Shown: positions 25,922-35,265, counted from the first letter of the stretch. The stretch: 64,000 nt of DNA from Streptomyces sp. NBC_01551 (GCF_026339935.1 NZ_JAPEPX010000001.1:6227501-6291500); one strand, 5' to 3'. Numbers and translations: made by a program. Notes: generated by a model not told the origin, from the letters alone.

Positions 25922-26956
25922 ATGACCGGACTGCGCGTGCTTCAGATACCCGAGAGCTGCGGTTGGAACGAATACGTCGCACTCCAGGAGAGCCACCTCG
26001 CAGCCCAAGGGGCCGTGGTGTTGCGCCCGGGCCTGTGTCGCGACGAACCAGGGTTCGCCGCGCCCGGGGACCTCTCCCACGTGGTCGGGGCGGTGCCGGA
26101 CATCGTGCACCTGCACTGGCCCGAAATGCTCGCAAGGTTGCTCGGCGACGCAGAGGCGATCGCCCTCCTGCGGGAGCTCGCCGCCGGCGGTGCGCGTCTG
26201 GTCCAGACGGTGCACGACCTCGCCCCTCACGAAGAGGGGACACACGGCAATGCGAGGTTCATCGACGAGGTCGACTCGCTCACGCACGGCGCCCACTTCT
26301 TCACCAAAGAGCACGAGTTGGCCGCACGACGCATCCGCAGGCGGCTGCCCGGGCCGGCTCTGCACCTGCCCCACCCCAGATATCCCCAACTCGCCCCCGG
26401 GCGACGGGGATCGCCGTACGGCGCGACGATCGGCTGCTTCGGCCGGCTGCGTCCCTACAAGCGGACCGCCGCCTTCGCGCAGGCGTTCGTCCGCCACGCC
26501 GCCGGGGAGCAGCGGCTGCTGATCGCGGGGCACCCGGACGATCCGGCGACCCATCGGACCCTGACCGAGATCGCGGCCGCCCACGACCGGGTCCGCTACC
26601 TTCCGGGATTCCACCCCGGTTCCGAGTTCGGTCGGCTCGTGGAGCAGGTGGACTGGATCGCGCTGCCCTACCAACGGGTGTGGTCCAGCGGCGTGCTGGT
26701 GGCCGCGGCGCAGCAGGGCCGCCGGATCCTGGCACCACCGCCGGTGGGAGCGGACGCCTACGGGCCGGCGCTCGAGGACTGGCGGATCGTGGAGCCGTGG
26801 GACGACGATGTGGCCGTGCTGTGCTGGCAGGAGGCCCTGACCGTCCCGCCGGAAGGGCCACGGATGGCGAGCGGGCCGGGGGCGCTGACCCTGCCTCGGT
26901 GGGACGAGGCAGCGGACGCCCTGGGCGACTTCTACCACCGAATCCTGGCGGCGTGA
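25922..26956 (+). CDS. Glycosyltransferase, GT4-like
   Basis: 344 residues. The N-terminal half has DIVHLHWPEMLARLLGD and LVQTVHDLAPHEEG, where GT4-type enzymes hold the acceptor-side histidine. The C-terminal half has ATIGCFGRLRPYKR and RVRYLPGFHP, and QVDWIALPYQRVWSSGVLVA replaces the usual E-x7-E motif of nucleotide-sugar binding. It should transfer a sugar from a nucleotide donor in the cytoplasm. At 344 residues it is slightly short for the family. Its last base is the first of the following SDR gene, so the two are co-translated. Acceptor unknown. Confidence 0.78.
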   Translation: MTGLRVLQIPESCGWNEYVALQESHLAAQGAVVLRPGLCRDEPGFAAPGDLSHVVGAVPDIVHLHWPEMLARLLGDAEAIALLRELAAGGARLVQTVHDLAPHEEGTHGNARFIDEVDSLTHGAHFFTKEHELAARRIRRRLPGPALHLPHPRYPQLAPGRRGSPYGATIGCFGRLRPYKRTAAFAQAFVRHAAGEQRLLIAGHPDDPATHRTLTEIAAAHDRVRYLPGFHPGSEFGRLVEQVDWIALPYQRVWSSGVLVAAAQQGRRILAPPPVGADAYGPALEDWRIVEPWDDDVAVLCWQEALTVPPEGPRMASGPGALTLPRWDEAADALGDFYHRILAA

Positions 26957-27711
26957 TGGTCCACCGCATCGTCGTAGGAGCGGCGGGCTTCATCGGCCGC
27001 CCGCTCGCCGCACACTTCGCCGCCCAGCCGGGACACCTTCTCCTCATCGACTCCGATCCGGCCGGGCCCCCTGCCGGCACGGTGCGGGGATGGCACGTTG
27101 TCGACTGCCGCTCCGAGCGTTTCAAGCAGTTGGTCGACGCGTTCGTCGACGGGGCCGAACGCGTGGAGCTCTTCCACGCGGCCGGACGGGTACCCCACCT
27201 CGCCCGGATCGCCACCAACGACGTAGACGCCTTCCGTGCGGCGATCGAGGACAACCTGGTGACCACCTACGCGGTCCTGCGTACGGTCGCCGAGGCCGCG
27301 GCAGCCCACCGCATACCGGGCGCCCTGCTCGTCCTCGGCTCGGTCGGCGGCACCAGGGCACACCGATACAAGGCCGGCTACGACGCGGCCAAGGCCGCCG
27401 CCGAGAGCCTCACCCGCAGCTTCGCCCTGGAGTACGGCCCGCTCCACATCTCGACGCGGGCCATCGCGATCGGCCCCATCGACGACTCCTCGACCACTTC
27501 CGCCGACGGGGTGCACCTCGACGCCCTCGTCCGCGACGTCCCCCTACAGCGCTACGCGACCCTTGCCGAGGTGGTCCACGCCGTCGCGGCGCTGGCGACA
27601 CCGGTCTTCGACTTCGCCAACGGCGCGACCTACCTCTTCGACGGGGGCCTCACCCAGCAACTCCGCTCCGAGGCCGTCGAGCGGCCCCCTGAGGACCTGG
27701 GAGTTCGCTGA
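26956..27711 (+). CDS. Short-chain dehydrogenase/reductase
   Basis: 251 residues. The glycine-rich nucleotide site is VVGAAGFIGRPLAAHF, near the start, more like the extended or epimerase type (GxxGxxG). The catalytic Tyr-x-x-x-Lys is YDAAK in HRYKAGYDAAKAAAESLTRS, with the serine in VLGSVGG. A closing LFDGGL fits classical SDRs. It oxidises or reduces a small substrate with NAD(P). The start ATG shares one base with the glycosyltransferase stop. The substrate may be the glycosyltransferase product or sugar, but that is inference. Confidence 0.85.
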   Translation: MVHRIVVGAAGFIGRPLAAHFAAQPGHLLLIDSDPAGPPAGTVRGWHVVDCRSERFKQLVDAFVDGAERVELFHAAGRVPHLARIATNDVDAFRAAIEDNLVTTYAVLRTVAEAAAAHRIPGALLVLGSVGGTRAHRYKAGYDAAKAAAESLTRSFALEYGPLHISTRAIAIGPIDDSSTTSADGVHLDALVRDVPLQRYATLAEVVHAVAALATPVFDFANGATYLFDGGLTQQLRSEAVERPPEDLGVR

Positions 27712-27741
27712 GTCACAGGACGATGGTGAAGACGTGGCTGG

Positions 27742-28749
27742 TCAGCGGGCGAGTACGTGGCCGTCGTGCGGGCGGTGGTCGCGGGAGCGGCGCAGGTCGG
27801 TGGTGACGTAAGTGCGTTGCAGCCAGCGGTCTGCTCCGTCATAACGGGGGTGGAAGGCGGTCCGTCCGTGGACGGTGACGCGGTTGTCGATGACGACCAG
27901 GTCGCCGGGTGTCAGGCGCAGGGTGCGGGCACTCGCCTCGCAGGCGCGGCCGAATTCGGCGAGCGCCGCGGCGGCCCGGGGGGTGAGCGGGGTGGTGACG
28001 AGTTGGGCCATGCGTATGTCGGGATCCTCGACTGCCCCGGAGAGCACCCCTCGGGGCTTGAGGTCCGGCTCACCGGCGGCGTCGGGGCTGAAGGAGGGGG
28101 GTGGGGCGGTGATGAACTCCGGTTCGAACAGGGCCTGACGGCCGGCCGGGGTGAGGTGCGGCAGTGCCTGGCGGATGCCGGCGATGCGCATGCCAGCGCG
28201 TCGGTCGTGGTCGGCGCGCAGGCACAGGAAGACCACGTAGTCGGGTGGGTGGGGGTGGAAGCCGTTCTCGGTGTGGAAGGACAGCGGCACCGATCCGGCG
28301 TTGCCGTGGAAGGCTTCCTGCCCGGGCACGGGCACGACGTCCTGAACGAGGGCGCCGGACTTCTCGGCCCGGTAGGCGAGGGGCTCGCCGAGCCCGCAGG
28401 CCACCATGGTGAGCACCGCCGCCGAGACCGTGGCCCGGCGCTGGACCGAGCCGGGTACGGTCGGAGTCGCGGGCAGGGCCGCCTGACCGACGGGCAGGCC
28501 GCCGATCACCAAGGTGCCGTGCGGGCCGGAATGCCTTCTGAACCGGCGTACCTCACGGCGCAGCAGTAGCGGAAGGTCCTCCCAGGCGTCCCGGGCCCGC
28601 GCCACCCACTCGGGGCTGTCGACCTGCTCGTCCCCGCGGCCGCACAGGGTGCGGGCCAGCCGCTCGCACGCGTCGGCATCGGCCGGATCCAGGTCCCGGT
28701 CTGCGGCGAGGACGGTGCTTTGGGTGGTGTCGGGCGTCGTCTCGGGCAT
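27742..28749 (-). CDS. Fe(II)/2-oxoglutarate oxygenase, clavaminate synthase-like (arginine hydroxylase-like)
   Basis: 335 residues with GGAGACCCCG before the ATG. The iron-binding facial triad is visible: H159-T-E161 in LSFHTENGFHPHPPDYVVFL and the distal H294 in NRVTVHGRTAF, followed by the Arg-rich WLQRTYVTTD. Use of Glu rather than Asp in H-x-E, and the pattern around it, resemble VioC/AsnO-type enzymes that hydroxylate free amino acids such as arginine or asparagine. The specificity is not proven. It converges with the SDR gene and lies 42 bases downstream of an unrecognised gene, with which it probably forms an operon. Confidence 0.85.
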   Translation of the reverse strand: MPETTPDTTQSTVLAADRDLDPADADACERLARTLCGRGDEQVDSPEWVARARDAWEDLPLLLRREVRRFRRHSGPHGTLVIGGLPVGQAALPATPTVPGSVQRRATVSAAVLTMVACGLGEPLAYRAEKSGALVQDVVPVPGQEAFHGNAGSVPLSFHTENGFHPHPPDYVVFLCLRADHDRRAGMRIAGIRQALPHLTPAGRQALFEPEFITAPPPSFSPDAAGEPDLKPRGVLSGAVEDPDIRMAQLVTTPLTPRAAAALAEFGRACEASARTLRLTPGDLVVIDNRVTVHGRTAFHPRYDGADRWLQRTYVTTDLRRSRDHRPHDGHVLAR

Positions 28750-28791
28750 CGGGGTCTCCTGCCGGGGGGCATGGGCGGCGGACGCGCGGAC

Positions 28792-29910
28792 TCACGAGTG
28801 GCGCAGGCCGGCCACGGCGTCGGCGATGTAGTGGTCCCCGAATCGGATCAGCGGGGCGTACTGGGCCGCGCGGCGATGGCGCATGAGCCGCAGTTCGGCG
28901 ACCGCGTTGTCGGGGCCTTCGGGCTTCTGGGCGACGGAACGACGCAGGTGCACCATCGAGTACGCGAGGGTGACGTGCCGTTCACCGTCCACGATGTCGG
29001 CTTCCAGGAGAGCACCCCGCGCCTCGGCCAGCTCCGGGGCGCGGGCTGCCAAGCGCTCGTAGGAGTCGGGAACCACGGACAGCAGGTCCTTCATCGCCGC
29101 CCGGAAGAGCTTGTATCCGCGATGCTGGCGCCCGCTCAACGGGATGTCCACCGCAGGAGGCGCCATGGTGTGGCGTATCGCCGCCATGTAGTAGTCGGCC
29201 GGGATCGTACTGGCGTGGGCCATCGCCGCCGGGAAGCCGCGCACATGCGCCGTCGCATCGGCCAGCCGCGTGAGCGCGGCATCGCCGTCGCCGAGCCGCA
29301 GATGGCGGGTGGCGTCGGCCACGGCGACCGCGGCGCAGACGTTGAACAGGACATGGACCTGGTGACCGATGAGCCACCGGGCACTCCACACACTCTCCAA
29401 CGACGATCCCGCACCGCTCTCGGGGACGGCCACCGGCGGGACGGAATCAAGGTCTGCGCCCGGCGCCGCGCCGGTGAGATCGAGCACCGACTGCCGCATC
29501 CCGGCCACCTCCAGCGCCAGGTCGGAACCCGACAGCGGAGCATCACACAGATCTTCCAGCCCGCGGTGGATGACCAGGACACCGTGCAGGGCAGCCTGCT
29601 GATCCGACAGCTCCCCCTCACGGACCCGGAAGAACGACTGACTGGTCGACTCCGCCGGCAGTCCCTCGCCGACCACGGCCGGAGCCAGATCGGACAGCGC
29701 GGCTGCCAACTCGCCCGCAACCGCGGCGGCTTGCCGCAGCCCGAGGGCGCGCTCGACAGGTCTGGCATGGCTCGACACCGTGGCCAGCACGCGCGCGGTC
29801 CGCTTCGCCTCGGCGTCGACCCGTGGGCCCAACACCGGGACGGGCCGCCCGCCTCGGGGCTCTCGGAAGACAGCGACAGCAGGATGACCGGCGACCGGTG
29901 ATAAGCCCAT
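28792..29910 (-). CDS. Unrecognised mostly helical protein
   Basis: 372 residues from the ATG at 29910; an upstream extension to 29979 looks non-coding. No signal peptide. The sequence is almost all predicted helix. Conserved-looking histidine-containing blocks include WLIGHQVHVLFNVCAAVAVA, MAHASTIPADYYMAAIRHTM, ERHVTLAYSMVHLRRSV and LRLMRHRRAAQYAPLIRFGD. This could be a helical metal- or heme-binding enzyme of the tryptophan/indoleamine dioxygenase-like or PrnB-like kind, but I cannot name the family. Its coupling to an Fe/2OG oxygenase gene points to a biosynthetic role. Confidence 0.75.
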   Translation of the reverse strand: MGLSPVAGHPAVAVFREPRGGRPVPVLGPRVDAEAKRTARVLATVSSHARPVERALGLRQAAAVAGELAAALSDLAPAVVGEGLPAESTSQSFFRVREGELSDQQAALHGVLVIHRGLEDLCDAPLSGSDLALEVAGMRQSVLDLTGAAPGADLDSVPPVAVPESGAGSSLESVWSARWLIGHQVHVLFNVCAAVAVADATRHLRLGDGDAALTRLADATAHVRGFPAAMAHASTIPADYYMAAIRHTMAPPAVDIPLSGRQHRGYKLFRAAMKDLLSVVPDSYERLAARAPELAEARGALLEADIVDGERHVTLAYSMVHLRRSVAQKPEGPDNAVAELRLMRHRRAAQYAPLIRFGDHYIADAVAGLRHS

Positions 29911-30036
29911 GGTGGAAGTACTTCGCCAGGAACACTCCACACGAAACCTGATCTGCAAGACCATTCCCGTGCAGCGCACCGGAGTTGGCCGGAACAGAGT
30001 TTCGGTGAACTCCTCCAGCTAGCCTCGGCTTCGCCG

Positions 30037-30660
30037 GTGCCGGTGCCGGTGCCGGTGCCGATGCCGGATCGCCCAGCGGCTGCAAGCTCAACGGCGGCTC
30101 TTGCGACACCGCCGCTGTCCCGTGAGGGCTTCGCCGGTTGGCCGTCGACGACGCCTTCGACCCCGCGCGTGGGGGAGCGGTGGCAGCGCTGGTGCCCACG
30201 TCGGTCCGAGACCTTCGAGTACCAGGCCGTCATGAACGGCATCGGCCACGGTCAGTACGGCGGCCAGGTGACCCTCGGCACCTCGGGATCCACCGGGACC
30301 TACTTCCTCAAGGACGACACCCGCGGCGGCAACAGGACCACCGACCTGGCACACGCCTCCGACGACAACGCGCCCGGCACGCTCTTCACCGACGCCGGCG
30401 ACGTCTGGAGCGACGTACTCCAACGCCCACTGGTGGGACCAGTCCGGAGGGCTGAGCGAAGCCACGTCCGACATCTTCGGCGCCGTGGTGGAGTTCTGGG
30501 TGGACAACCCGTCCGACCCGGGCGACTGCCTGGAGGGCGGGAAGATCGACATCAATGGCGGCGGTACGCCGCTGCGCCACATGGACCGGCCCTCCAAGGA
30601 CGGCGACTCCGGGACCACCGGCAGCGCGTCCCACGCCGTCGGGACTACCGGGCTACCCGC
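30037..30660 (+). pseudogene. Remnant of an M4 (thermolysin-type) metallopeptidase
   Basis: The first part reads NGIGHGQYGGQVTLGTSGST and GTLFTDAGDVW, like the start of Streptomyces M4 peptidase domains. After a shift of frame near 30415 a second part reads QSGGLSEATSDIFGAVVEFW and KIDINGGGTPLRHMDRPSKD, matching the post-active-site region. The segment that should hold the zinc motif HExxH is absent between them. The frame then runs into the end of the opposite-strand GH30 gene. With no signal peptide, no catalytic motif and a broken frame, it is dead. Confidence 0.7.
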
Positions 30661-32677
30661 CCGCCGGGTCCGCGTGGAAGCTCCAGGACTGGTTGCGCCC
30701 CGTGTTCGGTCGGTAGGTTCCGACCGGGGCGCCGTCGGCGGTGGAGGCACCGGTGACGTCGAGGAGCGTGCCGGTCGCGCTGTTGATCACGGTGTGGTGC
30801 CCGTCTCCGGAGCTGGACAGCATCCATTGCTGCTGCGCGGACGGATCCGGAGGAAGCAGGGTGAGTTCGCCGCCGGCGACAGCGAGGGCCTGGCCGCTGC
30901 CCGCGTTCGTCACCCGGTACGAGGCCGTGCTGCTCCAGTCACCGGGCACCGACCTGGTGAGGGTCCACTGCTGCGCGGTGTCGAGCCGGTTCGGGGGGCG
31001 CTGGACGAGTGCGCTGCCGACCCCGGCCGAGGCGGCGGTGAGGGCAAGACCGCTGTGGTCGTTGACGAGGAGCCGGGGACCGACGGCGGGGGCGGCCCGC
31101 TCGGGGTCGACGCCGGACGCGCCCGGAACGACGAGGGTCGTGACCGAGTGGGGGGCGAGGGTCACGGCAAGGCGTTTGCCGGTGGGGGAGACGTCGGCTT
31201 CCCGGTGGACGTTGCGGGTAGCGTCCGTGGTGTAGCGCTGCACCGGTGCGGAGGAAACGCTCCGGAAGCCGGTGAGGTCCAGGGCGATCGTCCGGGCCGA
31301 ACCCGTGGGGTTGGTGTGCACCACGACCGCACCCTGCCCGCCGGGACGCACCGCTGCCAGGGTGTGGTCGTCGTCCGTGCCGATGACGCGGGAGCCGGGC
31401 CGGATGAACCGGCTGTACTGGGCCATCGCCCAGTACTTCTTGTTCTTGCGCAGCGGCTCCGTCGCGGCACGGGTGGGGGTGAAGTCGGTCTGGATCAGAC
31501 CCCAGTTGGAGTCCTCGTGGGCCGGGGTCATGTTCTCGTAGTCCTCAACGGCCTGCCACAGCACCCAGGCCCGCGGTTCGAGCTGCGTGAGGTCGTCGGT
31601 GATGCGCTCGGCGAGGTCGAGGGCCGGGCTCATGTCGGTGAAGCTCTGCGGGACCGTGCCGCCGAGGTCCACCTCCGACATCCACAGGGGCGTGTGCGCC
31701 CCCTTGGCGATGTCCCGCGCCCCGCTGCGCCCGTTCGTCCCGTACGTGTGGGTGTTGAGCCGGCCGATGGACGAGCGGACCGTGCTGCCGTAACCGTCCC
31801 AGTTGGCACGGAACATGTCCGGGTCCGTCTCGTCCATCGCCGCGATCGGCGTGCTCAGCCCGCTGCGGTCCAGCTCGGCGCGCAGTGCCGTGATCATGCG
31901 GGCCTGGGAGCCGGGGGACCAGTGGGAGCCTTCCTGGCGTCCGCCCGCACGCCAGTAGGCGGTGCCCGGTTCGTTGACGGGCGACACGGAGGCGAAGGTG
32001 ACGCCCGTACTGTTCTGCACGCGCCGCAAGGCCCCGGCCAGGTAGGCGGCGAAGCGCTCGTACTGGTCCGGGCGGAGGTTGTCCCGTGTGGGGTCGACCG
32101 CGCCGGAGACGAGTCCGCTGTCGGTCATGAAGTGCGGCGGGGAGTTCGAGAACGCCTCGAAGGTGTCGGCGCCCCGGGCCTTGGCCGCCTTGAGCCACCA
32201 GCGCTGGTTGCCGTCGGCGTACGAGTCCCAGTGATCGGGGTCGTCCGGGTCCCACCCGTCGGGCGTCTCGGGGCCGGGCCGGTTCCAGTGGCCGGGTACG
32301 GCTGCCCCGGCGCGCATGTAGGGCTCGGTCTCCGGGCTGTCGCCGCCGCCGATGTTGTAGCGGGCGATGGTGAGGCCGAGTCCTTCGGCGCCGTAGAGGG
32401 CGTCGGCGAGCCGGTTGCGCTGGGCGTCGGGCCAGCCGCCCGTGACGTTGGCGAACCAGGCGAGCGCGGTGCCCCACCCCTCGAACGGCGCCTGCTGGTA
32501 ACCGGGATCGAGGCGGACGGGCACCACCACCGCCGCCGCCCGGGCGGGGTCGGCTGCGGCCGGCGGTGACGCCGCACCGCCGGCGAGGAGTGCGGCGACG
32601 GCCGCGAGCGAGGTCGCGAGGGCGGTGCGCATGCGGCGCCGGGCGACGCCCGGGGGCCTTCTTCTGGTTCCGAGCAC
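30653..32677 (-). CDS. Secreted GH30 glycosidase, endo-beta-1,6-galactanase-like, with ricin-type carbohydrate-binding domain
   Basis: 674 residues from a GTG at 32677 with CAGGAGACC upstream. The signal peptide is Arg-rich, then LATSLAAVAALLAGGAA. The GH30 fold begins at FEGWGTALAWFANVTGGWPD. The acid/base glutamate is in SVSPVNEPGTAYW and the nucleophile in WMSEVDLGG. The last 150 residues form a beta-trefoil (CBM13-like) with QxW-type repeats (AQQWTL, QQQWML, NQSWSF). Family relatives cut beta-1,6-galactan side chains of arabinogalactan; that substrate is inferred from sequence and from the neighbouring galactan genes. An operator-like palindrome lies 47 bases upstream of the start. Confidence 0.88.
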   Translation of the reverse strand: MLGTRRRPPGVARRRMRTALATSLAAVAALLAGGAASPPAAADPARAAAVVVPVRLDPGYQQAPFEGWGTALAWFANVTGGWPDAQRNRLADALYGAEGLGLTIARYNIGGGDSPETEPYMRAGAAVPGHWNRPGPETPDGWDPDDPDHWDSYADGNQRWWLKAAKARGADTFEAFSNSPPHFMTDSGLVSGAVDPTRDNLRPDQYERFAAYLAGALRRVQNSTGVTFASVSPVNEPGTAYWRAGGRQEGSHWSPGSQARMITALRAELDRSGLSTPIAAMDETDPDMFRANWDGYGSTVRSSIGRLNTHTYGTNGRSGARDIAKGAHTPLWMSEVDLGGTVPQSFTDMSPALDLAERITDDLTQLEPRAWVLWQAVEDYENMTPAHEDSNWGLIQTDFTPTRAATEPLRKNKKYWAMAQYSRFIRPGSRVIGTDDDHTLAAVRPGGQGAVVVHTNPTGSARTIALDLTGFRSVSSAPVQRYTTDATRNVHREADVSPTGKRLAVTLAPHSVTTLVVPGASGVDPERAAPAVGPRLLVNDHSGLALTAASAGVGSALVQRPPNRLDTAQQWTLTRSVPGDWSSTASYRVTNAGSGQALAVAGGELTLLPPDPSAQQQWMLSSSGDGHHTVINSATGTLLDVTGASTADGAPVGTYRPNTGRNQSWSFHADPAGG

Positions 32678-32723
32678 AGCTGGTCTCCTGTCGGGAGCGG
32701 AGGCGTGACGGGGCGATGGCGCG

Positions 32724-32739
32724 ATGTTTGCGTTAACAT
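32724..32739. promoter_or_regulatory. LacI-type operator, site A (GH30/LacI intergenic)
   Basis: ATGTTTGCGTTAACAT is a 16-bp near-palindrome in the divergent region between the GH30 gene and the LacI-family gene. It matches three other sites in the window (49404, 52897, 53165) with consensus ATGTTTACGTAAACAT. A half-site-like GCTAACAT also lies at 32829-32836, closer to the LacI gene, but is much weaker. Confidence 0.75.
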
Positions 32740-32893
32740 AGAAAGGATGGGGAGAGTGTCGAAGCGGTGGGCGGACGTGTCAAGAGAACCGGCGAGTAGC
32801 GTGAGCGCCCGCCTCTGCGGTGCGCAGCGCTAACATCCGTACGGAGTGCACCACGCACTCGGTTCGGAGCAGGGGTTCGGAGGTCCGGTTCAC

Positions 32894-33937
32894 ATGCCGC
32901 GCGAGGTCGGAGCAAGATCGCCGAGGTCCCGTCCGCTGCGCCAGTCGCCGTCCATGGCCGATGTCGCCGCGATGGCGGGGGTCTCGTCGCAGACGGTCTC
33001 CCGCGTGGCCAACAACCGGGAGAACGTCGACGCGTCCACCCGCGAGCGGGTGCTGGCCGCGATGAAGATGCTCGGGTACCGGCCCAACACGGCTGCCCGG
33101 GCGCTGGTCACCGGACGCTTCGGCACGCTGGGCGTCATCAGCTTCGACATCAGCGCCTACGGCAACGCCAGGACCTTCGCCGCCATCTCCGACGCCGCCC
33201 GCGAAGCCGACCTGTTCGTGAACTTCATGGGAGCCCGGGCGCAGACCGGAGCCGCCGTGCGCCAGGCGTTCCAGCAGCTGATGGTCCAGTCGGTGGACGG
33301 CATCATCCTCATCGAGTCGCAGATCCTGGACACCCCCGAACTCCGGCTGCCGTCCGCCGTCCCCGTGGTCTTCGCCGACGGGGACACCGGCCACCGCTAC
33401 GCCAACGTCGACATCGACCAGGCCGAGGGCACCCGCAGCGTCGTGGCGCACCTGCTGGGCCTCGGCCACCGTACGGTCTGGCACGTCGCGGGGCCCCGCG
33501 ACTCCTACGCGGCCCGCCGCCGGGCCGAGGCGTGGCACCGCTCGCTCAAGGACGCGGGCACCGTCGTACCACCGCTCCTCTACGGTGACTGGTCCGCGGC
33601 CTCGGGGTACCGCGCCGGACGTGAACTGGCCGGCCGCCCGGAAGTGACCGCGATCTTCGCCGCCAACGACCAGATGGCCCTCGGCGTCATGCGCGCCCTT
33701 CACGAGGCGGGGCGGCGCGTTCCGCAGGACGTGAGCGTGACCGGCTTCGACGACGTTCCCGAGGCCGCCTTCTTCCCCGCCCCCCTCACCACGGTCCGGC
33801 AGGACTTCGACGCCGTGGGCCGCCACTGCGTCACGCTGCTCCTCGAGCAGATCGGCGGCGAGACGGGCAGCCCGCGACAGGCGTCGGTGGCGCCCGTCCT
33901 GGTGGTGCGCGAGAGTACGGCGGCCCCGGCCGGCTGA
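32894..33937 (+). CDS. LacI-family transcriptional regulator
   Basis: 347 residues from the ATG at 32894 with GGAGG upstream. The helix-turn-helix and hinge are MADVAAMAGVSSQTVSRVAN and YRPNTAARALVTGR. The ligand domain has the usual GVISFDI, VVFADGD, TAIFAANDQMALGV and VTGFDDVPEAAFF blocks. It should repress sugar genes until an inducer binds. It is divergent from the GH30 gene, with an operator-like palindrome between them, and the same palindrome precedes a GH35 gene, a GH43 gene and a CUT1 importer. It is therefore the likely controller of galactan use, with galactose or a galacto-oligosaccharide as inducer (inference). Confidence 0.92.
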   Translation: MPREVGARSPRSRPLRQSPSMADVAAMAGVSSQTVSRVANNRENVDASTRERVLAAMKMLGYRPNTAARALVTGRFGTLGVISFDISAYGNARTFAAISDAAREADLFVNFMGARAQTGAAVRQAFQQLMVQSVDGIILIESQILDTPELRLPSAVPVVFADGDTGHRYANVDIDQAEGTRSVVAHLLGLGHRTVWHVAGPRDSYAARRRAEAWHRSLKDAGTVVPPLLYGDWSAASGYRAGRELAGRPEVTAIFAANDQMALGVMRALHEAGRRVPQDVSVTGFDDVPEAAFFPAPLTTVRQDFDAVGRHCVTLLLEQIGGETGSPRQASVAPVLVVRESTAAPAG

Positions 33938-33959
33938 GTGGCCGGACGCCGGGCCGCCC

Positions 33960-35210
33960 TCAGGGCGTCTGGGCTTTCGCCGCCCTGGCGGCACGCCGCC
34001 CCGCCGCCACGGTGGCGAAGGTCTCGCGGTCGTCGAGGAAGCCCTCCAGGGCGAAGGTGGCGGCTCCGAGGCTCACCGGGTTGTCCGGCACGGTGCTCCG
34101 CTGGAAGGTGAGCGCCTGGAGCGTCGCCGGCAGCGCGTGCGCCGCGATGACGTCGCGGGTCTGCCGCAGCAGCGGCTCGCCGAGCCGCTCGGCCACCCAC
34201 CCGCCCAGTACCAGGGTCTGCGGATTGAACAGGTTGAGGAGATCGGCCGCGGCCTCCCCCAGGTAGCGGGCGGTCCGCGCCACGGTTTCGGCGGCCACGG
34301 CGTCGCCCTCCGCCGCGGCGCGGGCGACCTTGGTGACGACGGCGTCCTCGTCGGGGTCCAGGAGGGGGCTTTCCGCGTCCAGTTCCCGTACGGTGCGGGC
34401 GATGCCCCGGGTGCTGACGTAGGCCTCGACGCAGCCCTTCCTGCCGCACCTGCACTCCCGGCCGCCGCGGACCAGGCACGTGTGACCCCACTCCCCGGCG
34501 CTGTTGGTGGCTCCCCGGTAGAGCGCTCCGTCGACCGCGATGCCCGCGCCGACGCCGGCCCGGAGGGTCAGTACGACGAGGTCGTCGACCTCGCGTCCGG
34601 CGCCGAACCACATCTCGGCGACGGTACCGGCCTTGAGCGGATTGTCCAGGTACAGGGGCATCGGGAGGCGCTCGGCGAGAAGGGAGCGCAGGGGCACGTC
34701 GCGCCAGGACCAATAGGGCGAGAACACGGACACGCCGCCCTCGCGCTCCACGAGGCCGGGGACGCTGACCCCCGCGCCGAGGATGCGCGGGGCCACGCCC
34801 GTGACGTCCGAGAGACCCTCGACCCCCGTCACGATGGCGTCGACCACGTCGTCCGGCCGGACATCCGTCTGCGGCAGCGGCAGCCGTACGCTGCGCAGCA
34901 CCGTCAGCGCCAGGTCGAACAGCTCGACCTGGACGGACGTCTCCGCCACGTCGATCCCGACCAGCGCCCCCCGCTCCGCGTTGACCGCGAGGCGCGCCCG
35001 TGGGCGCCCGCCCTTCGAGTCCTCGTGGCCGGCCTCGCGGAGGACTCCCGCCTCCAGCAGCTCCGCGACGAGGTTGGCCACGGTCGCGAAGGACAGCCCG
35101 GTCGCCGCGGCGATCTCCTGCCGGCTCACCGGGCCGGGGGCGGCGAAGACGCACCGCAGCGCGTCGAACCGGTTGCGGCGGCGGATGTCCTGGGCGGTGC
35201 GTTTCGCCAT
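33960..35210 (-). CDS. ROK-family transcriptional regulator
   Basis: 416 residues from the ATG at 35210. An N-terminal winged helix (VSRQEIAAATGLSFATVANL, then GGRPRARLAVN) is followed by a ROK sugar-binding domain: GALVGIDVAETSVQVELF, the histidine in NSAGEWGHT, and the zinc site CRCGRKGCVEAY. ROK repressors sense a sugar or sugar acid. It is divergent from the SMP-30/aldolase/kinase/dehydratase operon, so that operon is its likely target, perhaps with galactonate or a ketodeoxy acid as signal (inference). A pair of direct repeats lies in the shared intergenic region. Its 3' end converges with the LacI gene. Confidence 0.92.
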   Translation of the reverse strand: MAKRTAQDIRRRNRFDALRCVFAAPGPVSRQEIAAATGLSFATVANLVAELLEAGVLREAGHEDSKGGRPRARLAVNAERGALVGIDVAETSVQVELFDLALTVLRSVRLPLPQTDVRPDDVVDAIVTGVEGLSDVTGVAPRILGAGVSVPGLVEREGGVSVFSPYWSWRDVPLRSLLAERLPMPLYLDNPLKAGTVAEMWFGAGREVDDLVVLTLRAGVGAGIAVDGALYRGATNSAGEWGHTCLVRGGRECRCGRKGCVEAYVSTRGIARTVRELDAESPLLDPDEDAVVTKVARAAAEGDAVAAETVARTARYLGEAAADLLNLFNPQTLVLGGWVAERLGEPLLRQTRDVIAAHALPATLQALTFQRSTVPDNPVSLGAATFALEGFLDDRETFATVAAGRRAARAAKAQTP

Positions 35211-35265
35211 GGGGGTGCGTCCTTCCCTTGTCGTGGCAGAGGCCGTCGGATGTCGACCGATCTTA

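Noticed and set aside
30660..32569. 694-codon plus-strand frame continuing from the M4 remnant
   Set aside because: Past about 30660 it is the antisense of the GH30 gene and has no protein-like character.
32821..32836. Second LacI-type operator before the LacI gene
   Set aside because: Only one half (GCTAACAT) resembles the consensus; the other half does not, so it is not called as a site.
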